Assembly (NCBI GenBank): GCA_002633025.1
Contig: NMRB01000195.1
Coordinates: 327,151-391,150, forward strand
Source of the DNA: Notospermus geniculatus
Lineage: Eukaryota; Nemertea; Pilidiophora; Heteronemertea; Lineidae
Length of the DNA stretch: 64,000 bases
Direction: 5' to 3'
Shown: positions 58,101-64,000 of the stretch, piece by piece
Numbering within the stretch: the first letter of the stretch is position 1
How the letters are laid out: each line of letters starts with the position of its first letter
Translations under genes and position numbers: made by a program
Notes under the pieces: model-generated
What the model saw: only the letters and a program-made list of their open reading frames with translations
What the model was told of the DNA's origin: nothing
The model's database searches: none

Positions 58101-60119
58101 ATTACAAAACTCCTTGCGGCAAATCTCACAGTAGGCATCCGCGTTCAGGACTCCCATACTACGAAGAGCATCTTGGGACAGTGGACCAGACGAAGAGTTC
58201 GGACTACCAGTAGCACTGTCTCTATTTCTCTCATTTTCCATTTCCCTCTCATGATCCCTTTCGCTCTCCCGCTTGTAAGTCCTCTCAAGTTCATATTCTC
58301 TCATACGTTCTCCATCTCTATCGCGATCTCGTTCGAGGTCCGACTCTCGATCTCGGTCAGATTCTCTCTCACGTTCCCTGTCATGATCTCGTTCTCTCAT
58401 CTCCCGATCTCTTTCACGTTGCTCACGGTCTCTTTCCCGTTCGCGATGCTCCCGTTCCTTCTCTCTGTCACCTAACCCTGGCGTGGACTGCAGGGCTTCT
58501 GAAGACTTGAGTGGAGTGGATGTCTGAGGTAGCTGTGGAAGTTGTGCATGAAATAGAGATGGACTTTGTGGTAGCGCCATTAACGGCCCGAATGGATTGA
58601 TCAACATAATATTTGTCATGGAATTAGGTATGTTCTGAGGTAAAAACATCGGAGATGTGAGACCACCCATTCCACCGAATGGCAGGCTACTATCATGATG
58701 ATGGTTGGCACGGCTTCTTCTACTAGCAGGTGGATCGGTCTGAATACCATGAACATCCAGCTTGTGTTTTCTGAGGTAGTACTTGTTACAGAAATGCTTC
58801 TGGCAAATTTCACAGTAGTCCTCCATGTCTGTCACACTACTACTAGAAGAGGTGGAGGTGGGTGTCTCCTGCTTTATTTTTGGCGGCTCTGAGACAGGTG
58901 GTGACTTCTTGCTAGGTTCTGGAGGCTGTAACGATGGCATCATCATTGGCATGGGTGGCAGAGATGACGGAAGTGAAGTGACAATGGGATTCGGAAGTGA
59001 GGCTGTCGCTGACGTTGCATGTGACATGGCAGCCAGATTTTCCGGTTGCGACTGCGGCGGCGGCGGTGGTGGTGGTTGTGGTATTTGCGGCAACTGTGGA
59101 GGTGGCTGAGGTAAGAACATTGGAAACATGGGATTCGGCATTGGTGGTACTTGACTGAGAGGTGGTGGTGGAGCCTGACTGGTGTTAATATTATCGTATA
59201 TCCCATGCTTATTGGCCTTATGTGTCTTGAGGAAGTACTTATTGCAGAATTCCCTATCACATAGCTCACAGTAGGCATCGGGATGGAAGATACGCGTACT
59301 CTGAGATTTGTTCTCCTCATCACCCTGAATGTTATTATCCGGTGTATCCTGTGCAATACTGCCATCAGTGGGTGACTGCCGCGAACCCCTCATATCGTCA
59401 ATATCACCCTGTTTTGTGCTCTCTGATGGAGCACCAGTGTTCTCAAAATTCTGACTTTTCCCACCATCCCCATCAACAGGATATAGTTCACTAGCTAACC
59501 TATGATATTCAGTTGGGTACACTGAGGGTAACCCCGAAATATCCATGGGATGTGCATGTGCATTAATGAGATGATCCTTCAGAGCGTTCAGTGAGTTGAA
59601 TGTTCCTGGGCAAAAGTCACAAGAAATTGTATGTTCAGTGTCCATAAATACAGGGGTGTTACATCCACTATTGCTATTCGTAACTGGTTGATCATCCTTC
59701 GGAATGACCCCATCCGTTGTCTCCGTGCCCTGCTCAGGTTGTGGTACTTCCATCTGATCAGCATCAGTTGGAAGATCAACATGCTTCACACGCAGCGGTT
59801 TCGACTGTTTTCTCCGACTAGATTTGCTGTTTCGTTCAAGAGCTGATTCCATGTTTTCCTCTCGCATTTCACTGTCGACCTTCGCATCAATTGAATGCAT
59901 CAAGTTGATGTAAGGTGGACTAGAAAACGTGTTATCGTTTGAATCCGTAGGCAGCATAGCATCGCTAGGACTCATTTTATCATCCATGTTTTGACCAATC
60001 ATATCTGATGTAGTGTCATCTCCTGTTTTCATTTCACCCATACTTTCGTCTGTACTCATCAGTTCGAATCCAGCATCGTAGGACCTGTGTTCACTTATGA
60101 TGTCGTCAGACTGTTGCAT
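55143..60119 (-). CDS. 14-finger C2H2 zinc-finger protein, 1658 aa
   Basis: Probable nuclear DNA- or protein-binding regulator; ortholog not identified. Fourteen C2H2 fingers: 167-188, 284-305, 436-457, 664-685, 874-895, 962-983, 1061-1082, 1196-1217, 1324-1345, 1370-1391, 1440-1461, 1473-1494, 1515-1536 and 1549-1570. Fingers 2-8 form one class resembling YCELCKKEFCNKYFLKTHK, spacing C-X2-C-X12-H-X4-H, ending H-G-I (H-G-M in finger 4); finger 5 lacks the extra cysteine. They sit singly between linkers of about 65-205 residues. Fingers 9-14 are clustered and conventional. Linkers: Pro-rich (317-365), Arg/Glu/Asp repeats (551-636), Gln/Arg-rich (760-856). Psi-K-x-E sumoylation-type motifs centre on K416, K727, K1089, K1259 and K1348. 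The entire frame lies in one exon. The ATG is the first after in-frame TGA-TAG and has A at -3. Stop TAA. Confidence 0.95.
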   Translation of the reverse strand: MQQSDDIISEHRSYDAGFELMSTDESMGEMKTGDDTTSDMIGQNMDDKMSPSDAMLPTDSNDNTFSSPPYINLMHSIDAKVDSEMREENMESALERNSKSSRRKQSKPLRVKHVDLPTDADQMEVPQPEQGTETTDGVIPKDDQPVTNSNSGCNTPVFMDTEHTISCDFCPGTFNSLNALKDHLINAHAHPMDISGLPSVYPTEYHRLASELYPVDGDGGKSQNFENTGAPSESTKQGDIDDMRGSRQSPTDGSIAQDTPDNNIQGDEENKSQSTRIFHPDAYCELCDREFCNKYFLKTHKANKHGIYDNINTSQAPPPPLSQVPPMPNPMFPMFLPQPPPQLPQIPQPPPPPPPQSQPENLAAMSHATSATASLPNPIVTSLPSSLPPMPMMMPSLQPPEPSKKSPPVSEPPKIKQETPTSTSSSSSVTDMEDYCEICQKHFCNKYYLRKHKLDVHGIQTDPPASRRSRANHHHDSSLPFGGMGGLTSPMFLPQNIPNSMTNIMLINPFGPLMALPQSPSLFHAQLPQLPQTSTPLKSSEALQSTPGLGDREKEREHRERERDREQRERDREMRERDHDRERERESDRDRESDLERDRDRDGERMREYELERTYKRESERDHEREMENERNRDSATGSPNSSSGPLSQDALRSMGVLNADAYCEICRKEFCNKYFLKIHKANKHGMFLDDSPMKRSPTGSISNQSTSSPFDTLAPQGDKDGERSIKRESSETPTNSSRIGTPGTPGDNNMPINFSTYGEQRHDERSRQQMEHQIRQHVDQQIRHQQAEQAMRLQVDQQMRQQMEQQRRDHVDRDREMRQQVDQHMRHQEQMRQHVDRERERERERELRHQAEQQMSRPFEPQARPPVDPEAVCEICNKEFINKYTLQIHRLNAHGISSRDSETASTPTSDVDKPVSLLPQPIPADHPSPLPPNTSNGSDIPTMPTMFSSMIAAKLADRVMCDICNKEVCNKYFLKTHKMKMHGIPPPPGSSTPKSQDRDKNKTPSLPDGKVSPISSRLSKSDSFNGSNGSLSKAEALKNSDKPLRHDELLKMGIDPEAYCELCKKEFCSKYFLRTHKLNMHGIRSDIKQESPLQKKEDMLFKDYTKERERVYFPFLSNDFPYGGYGHPPQSLPLPPPTTNPTVLEENSQDSTGTVKSSNADTSSVPFDPIQSSPLNLKSEKSKTREPANMIRVKCEICNKELCNKYFLRTHKLNKHGILDESLGMGMNAFKLTDLQKSMLMESPLYFNGKPGSEGRVKQEPMDGIFDAQMKLSAYENQRTTEGSIGNGGSMDSSQYRNQSPVNDNQSDSSDGSRYFRYYTEVCHICQRRFKSLKWLKTHLVVEHNIKEEYIHDMLRENSHMKDNILQTCSLCGMLFPDKVGLQIHMLQEHNAEVTLPEKDNLSPKAEPQDYSPSNNVNSISENLKRKYSKNFKAKLHSCSQCDYKTRWLSNIYTHEERKHNIRKPRKHQFSCNRCHRVFHYEHSLYRHNAECHKLGANTTNHLTNGKSSSKFRCALCKTRFPSRKLCKLHIRQAHRNESQFAEKKFRCSHCQYKTNFATNYRNHIKQNHAKTMHLEPIQNGPCNGEMATDSDEGKKTPVAYATPCDLTSQSSFIMQPFKLMDDTKAGQFVTAVVYLPVYKKISEPVTVSFQLSPTEQ

Positions 60120-60224
60120 ACTTTGAAGACTTTGACGAAGTCGGGATGATCCTGCCTCAGCAGCAGGACTGTGTCCCTGTCGGATGTTGAACGTGTACTA
60201 TCAGTGTTCACTGGAGGTTACAAT
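60120..60224 (-). other. 5'UTR part of the zinc-finger coding exon
   Basis: On the minus strand, a polypyrimidine tract TCTCTTTCTCTACTTGCAG ends at 60225, a strong 3' splice site. The exon then runs 105 nt to the ATG at 60119. In-frame TGA and TAG follow soon after the acceptor, so coding cannot continue from upstream in this frame. A non-coding 5' exon or exons beyond the window are therefore inferred. Confidence 0.7.
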
Positions 60225-63147
60225 CTGCAAGTAGAGAAAGAGAATCTGATATAAGAAAGGTGTGGACAAGTCTTATTAGGGAACACTCAAATAACAGTAT
60301 TTGATGAAAGCAAACCTGAAATTGACAAGGATTTCATGAATTAGTACAGCAACGGGTGGAGTCACTATAAATGTGGAAATAGTCAAAAACCAGGCATTAT
60401 GAGGATTCATCAAACATTGTCTCACGTCCTCTGAAAAAAGACGAAAGGTCACTGCATGGCACCAAGTCTGCTATGAAACTTTTGGCCTGTGAAAAAAAGA
60501 TTATTGGGTTATGAATATGAGCTGTCAGCGAGTTGACCACTAGGTGTCACTACGGCCCAATTCAATGCATCTAGCGGACCCAGTCATTATCAATCGAGCA
60601 GCAATCACGTAGGTTTTCCTGTACATTGGTCCGCTAAGACTTTGCTGCCATCTGTTGGCAATATGCGCGGCTGACTGCTCCTATTGAAGGTTTATCAAAA
60701 CGTTTGACCACATATGTGACCTGTGACAGCAAAGTGAGTCAGAATGTGCCGGAAAGAAGACTCATTATGACACCAGAAAACAATTGCAGAAATGGACAAA
60801 GTCAAATTCACAATGAGCAGACAATGCTGAAAGCAACAAACCATTGGTGTCACCTCCAGTCTTCTTCTGTGCGCATTCCGACTCATTTTGCTGTTGCAGG
60901 ATACCTACATGTATGCAGTTTTATACGATTGCCATTAATAAGTATGATGGGCAGAAAGAAACAGGACAATGTGATTCTTTATGGGATATGATATCAAGAT
61001 TTTTAGGTTCCGCTATAATTTTTCCTCATTTTGTTCTTACAACAGGAACGAAATGAATCAGCCAAAGATGTGAAGAAACCATTTCCTTTGTCCTGCTCAT
61101 CAAACAGATCAAAATACACAGTACTCAAAGTTTTGATTCGATCTGAAAAATCCATTTCCACAACACACAAAAATGTTTGTTCAATCCTGAAATTTTAGCC
61201 AAATTAGAATTAGTTCTTGGGGTTGATTACGAATTATCAACAGTGAAAAATAACGGTGTGCCATCAGCTACATCAACAAAGTCGCCATCAGATAATGAAA
61301 CATGATACGAGATCAATACTTCGTGATTAGAAAAATTTATTTGAGCCAAAATTTTAACGAAGTGAGCGGACTTGATTACTACAACATCATTTATGATGCT
61401 TTTTATAAAACATCATTTCATAGAAAGTATAATTCATCGCATCATTATATCATCAATACCAACTGATATATCCCGCAAAAACTGGGCAATGCCCTATTTA
61501 CCTTGCACACATCTGAACTAGGCCTATATACATTCTGATGCATGAAACTAAAGAATGTAAAATTTTCACCAATTACATTTGTGCATGGAACTCCCGGATG
61601 GAACTCAAGTTTACTTTTTACCAGCTTTGCTAATTTTCAGAGAAATGTGGGTGGAAATGTGACATTTTATCAAAATGTATCACAAGTACAAAGGGTTACC
61701 CAATTTCACGTATCGCAACTGTCCAGCTAACCATATAAGTAAATATTACCTTCAATCAATTTTCGAGGGCAGACGACATTGACTTTTTATTATCGTCTGC
61801 AACCATTTCGCCTGCATCAGATTTTTGTCAACACAGCCCTGGTCAAGATGGTCATTCATTTTATTATATTGAATATGTTACAGTTAACCAATTCCAACTG
61901 TCACCAATATTCCAGGCCATCCTGTTTCATTTATCAATATTACAGCCAATAAGGTTGGCCAGGGATGAGTCAAACCTTGAGCACAGTATCGTCCCAATGT
62001 TGCTGTTGCCAGTTGCAGCAGGGCGGAGGACAGGAGTTCTCACAATTTAACTAACTATAGCTGCAGGAGCATTTTCTCACAATTTAACTGTAACTATAGC
62101 TGCAGGAGCAATTTCTCACAATTTAACTCTAACTATAGCTGAAGGAAACTGTGCAGAAGACAACGACAGTCAGAGGAACATCTGAGACGTGGCGATAGCC
62201 ACAAAGATACCACCATGAAAATCATAAAACTAGCCAATCTTGCCTTACTAACTGCTAACTGCTCTGCTACTGTGGTCACTTCATCCTGTTAGCTTCTGAG
62301 TCGAAAGTGAAAATTCAGATGGCATTAGCAGTGTAGCATCCACATGCTAATGTATAGAATTACTAAGAGTTCTCTTCGCTAATGCAAGCTAAATACATAG
62401 CCTTGAGCAGGAACGGTTGGGACGCCATAAGACCATTCAATTTCAAGTACAGTCTCAAGTGTTTTTTCTCCAACTGTGGCAGAGTCATCGATTCTCGGCA
62501 GCCAGCACTGATTAACCCTTTCTTGTCTGAATTATGTTGAATCAAGATATAATTTCTCAGAGTGAATTAAATGGAATATTTCAATAGAAAATTTGATCTA
62601 TTTTTGTAAAGACTAGAGATCTCAGTGGGTGACTCATAGTACTGTGTTTATAATGTCCTTGTCCATCACTGGATGCTGAGAAAATTGTATTGAAAGAAGG
62701 GAATTTAGCCTTCATTTTGGTCAAATATTTGGGGATACAATGTAGTTGGTAATTTGCACTTTTTCCATTACTGCCATATATGACTTGAAAACATCATGGG
62801 AAAATGGAATGGTGCAAATTTTTAAAAGAAATATTACTGAGTGCATGGTTAACACTCCACGCCCCACTAAAACATGAACAGGTCACATGACAAAACCTGA
62901 CTGATTGACAGATTCCAAGGTGAAAATTATGTTATTATGCAATTAGTTCTTACATCATTGACTAATGGTGCCAAATTTCACTGTAGCATGCTAATGACTG
63001 AGTTGATGACAGATTTCAACATACTGATGATTGGCTTTGTCATCAATCATCAATCAAATTCAATATTATATAACTTTGATCATAACTTGTTGCTTAAAGG
63101 TTGAACACAAAAGCTCATAATTACATTGTTTTGCCACAACTGAAGTA
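60225..63147 (-). other. Probable first intron of the zinc-finger gene
   Basis: No coding frame is supported. It contains TAGCGGACC (about 60572) and GGTCCGCTA (about 60630), a spaced inverted repeat, and a three-unit tandem repeat. Intron status rests on the acceptor at 60225; no donor is visible in the window. Confidence 0.5.
62031..62150. repeat. Three tandem units of about 39 bp
   Basis: Units share CAGGAG, TTCTCACAATTTAACT and AACTATAGCTG. The first is about 6 bp shorter. Confidence 0.9.
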
Positions 63148-63998
63148 CAGTAGAACCTCACCTAACGGACACCTCAATACAGCGGACACCTCAAGATTAC
63201 GGACAGATCTGTCCAGTCCCGAATTTTCCCAAGCCATTTTCAATATAAATTTAACTCAATATTGCGGACACCTCACCTTTCAGGACAACGGACAGTTGAT
63301 TTCTGGAAAATTGGGTCCCATAACCTCAATATTACGGACAGCAGGTGAAAATTTGAAGCCATTTTCAAAGTTTTCATTCACAAAGTGGTCAGTGGTAGGT
63401 GATTTAATGACCAAACATGGGGTGCTAATTACATGTGCATTGATTGTTTATGATCATACATTTACTAATCACTTTTAATTAACACCTGAACACACTGAAT
63501 GACTGAATATAGTTTGGTGGAACAACAGCTCTGTTTGGACTCTCTTGTCTCAGTCCGTTGGACTCTTTCTTTTCTAAATAAATGAGTGTATTAATGAAAG
63601 GGTGCTTGTTGAAAAATGGCAAATGTGATGGAAACACAGCCCACTCTCCACTTAGTAATGTATAGCTAACTGTGGTCTTAACAAGCTGCCTGATTCTTGT
63701 TTTCAAAGACTGTTCAAGATTGTGCTGTTGAAAATATTTGTGAATTGTAAATTGTTCAAGATATAGTTTTCTAATCAACAATTTACATCAAATGAAATCA
63801 TGTTCCTGATTTGAGTTTACCCTTGCCCTCAAATACGGTAGAATGAGCCCTCAACATGCTCAAGGGAATGAATACCATTGACCTACTACAGAGCCACCTG
63901 GTGTCCGTTATTGATGGAGTTTCAATATTGCGGACACCTCACTATTACGGACAGCTGAGCTCAGTCCCAAGGGTGTCCGCAATAGCGAGGTTCTACTG
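63148..63998. mobile_element. 851-bp pogo/Tigger-type MITE
   Basis: Left end CAGTAGAACCTCACCTAACG and the complement of the right end CAGTAGAACCTCGCTATTGC. TA flanks both sides (63146-63147 and 63999-64000), and the window ends exactly at the right TA. Subterminal GGACACCTC and ACGGACAG words recur several times near both ends, as is common for transposase binding arrays. CAGTNGAACCTC-type ends with TA duplication are typical of pogo/Tigger DNA transposons. Frames of 100-125 codons inside show no transposase motif, and one runs through the terminal repeats, so the element is non-autonomous. It sits in the probable first intron of the zinc-finger gene. Confidence 0.9.
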
Positions 63999-64000
63999 TA

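Noticed and set aside
57521-59365. Long open frames opposite and out of frame with the zinc-finger gene
   Set aside because: They arise from low-complexity Pro, Gln/Arg and Arg/Glu codons of the real gene and contain no domains.
63101-63478. 125-codon plus frame
   Set aside because: Part of it is a translation of MITE terminal and subterminal repeats; there is no transposase motif.

Overview
The window looks like gene-poor DNA from a marine invertebrate. It has one clear protein-coding gene at the right end. The rest is intergenic or intronic DNA full of small non-autonomous transposons, foldback elements and minisatellites. Evidence for a eukaryote is a putative 5'UTR splice acceptor, the gene's zinc-finger type, single N bases and homopolymer runs, TA/TTA/TTAA target-site duplications, and no operons. 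The palindromes TAGGCCTA (9 sites) and TACATGTA (about 20 sites) are strongly over-represented. I associate such words with echinoderm, hemichordate, amphioxus or mollusc genomes, but that is recollection and inference; the species is not established.

Layout. Positions 1-10520 hold two near-identical copies (1-4406 and 6083-10520) of a >=4.4 kb unit, separated by about 1.7 kb. Each copy has one MITE that the other lacks, so each preserves the other's empty site. Positions 10944-11604 hold an acidic-repeat reading frame built from a three-part higher-order repeat, apparently broken by a 2-bp deletion. From 11.6 to 46 kb I find no recognisable gene. This stretch contains foldback/MITE elements (17.5, 17.7, 20.3, 28.1, 28.3, 32.0, 34.2, 35.1, 37.3, 37.5 and 42.6 kb), a dispersed repeat in opposite orientations at 36.1 and 43.6 kb, a satellite-like array at 22.5-23.45 kb, recurring TGACGTCA + GGCCGCCATCTTT modules, and a paired-CRE palindrome at 39.3 kb. 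A 31-bp minisatellite with 62-bp dimer structure lies at 46.3-46.7 kb. From 47 to 54.5 kb there is AT-rich DNA with few features, including a TTAA-flanked MITE nested in an older foldback element (53.5-53.95 kb).

The gene (minus strand, 60119-55143) is a single uninterrupted 1658-codon frame for a nuclear protein with 14 C2H2 zinc fingers. Seven of them (six strict, one divergent) belong to an unusual repeated class in which a cysteine follows the conserved aromatic residue and the finger ends in H-G-I or H-G-M. These fingers are spread out singly between long disordered linkers. The C-terminal six are more conventional and clustered. A strong splice acceptor lies 105 nt upstream of the ATG, with in-frame stops between them, so the window to the right is most likely the first intron. 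It carries an 851-bp pogo/Tigger-type MITE ending exactly at the window edge.

All alignments were by eye. Family names for transposons rest on terminal repeats and target-site duplications only.
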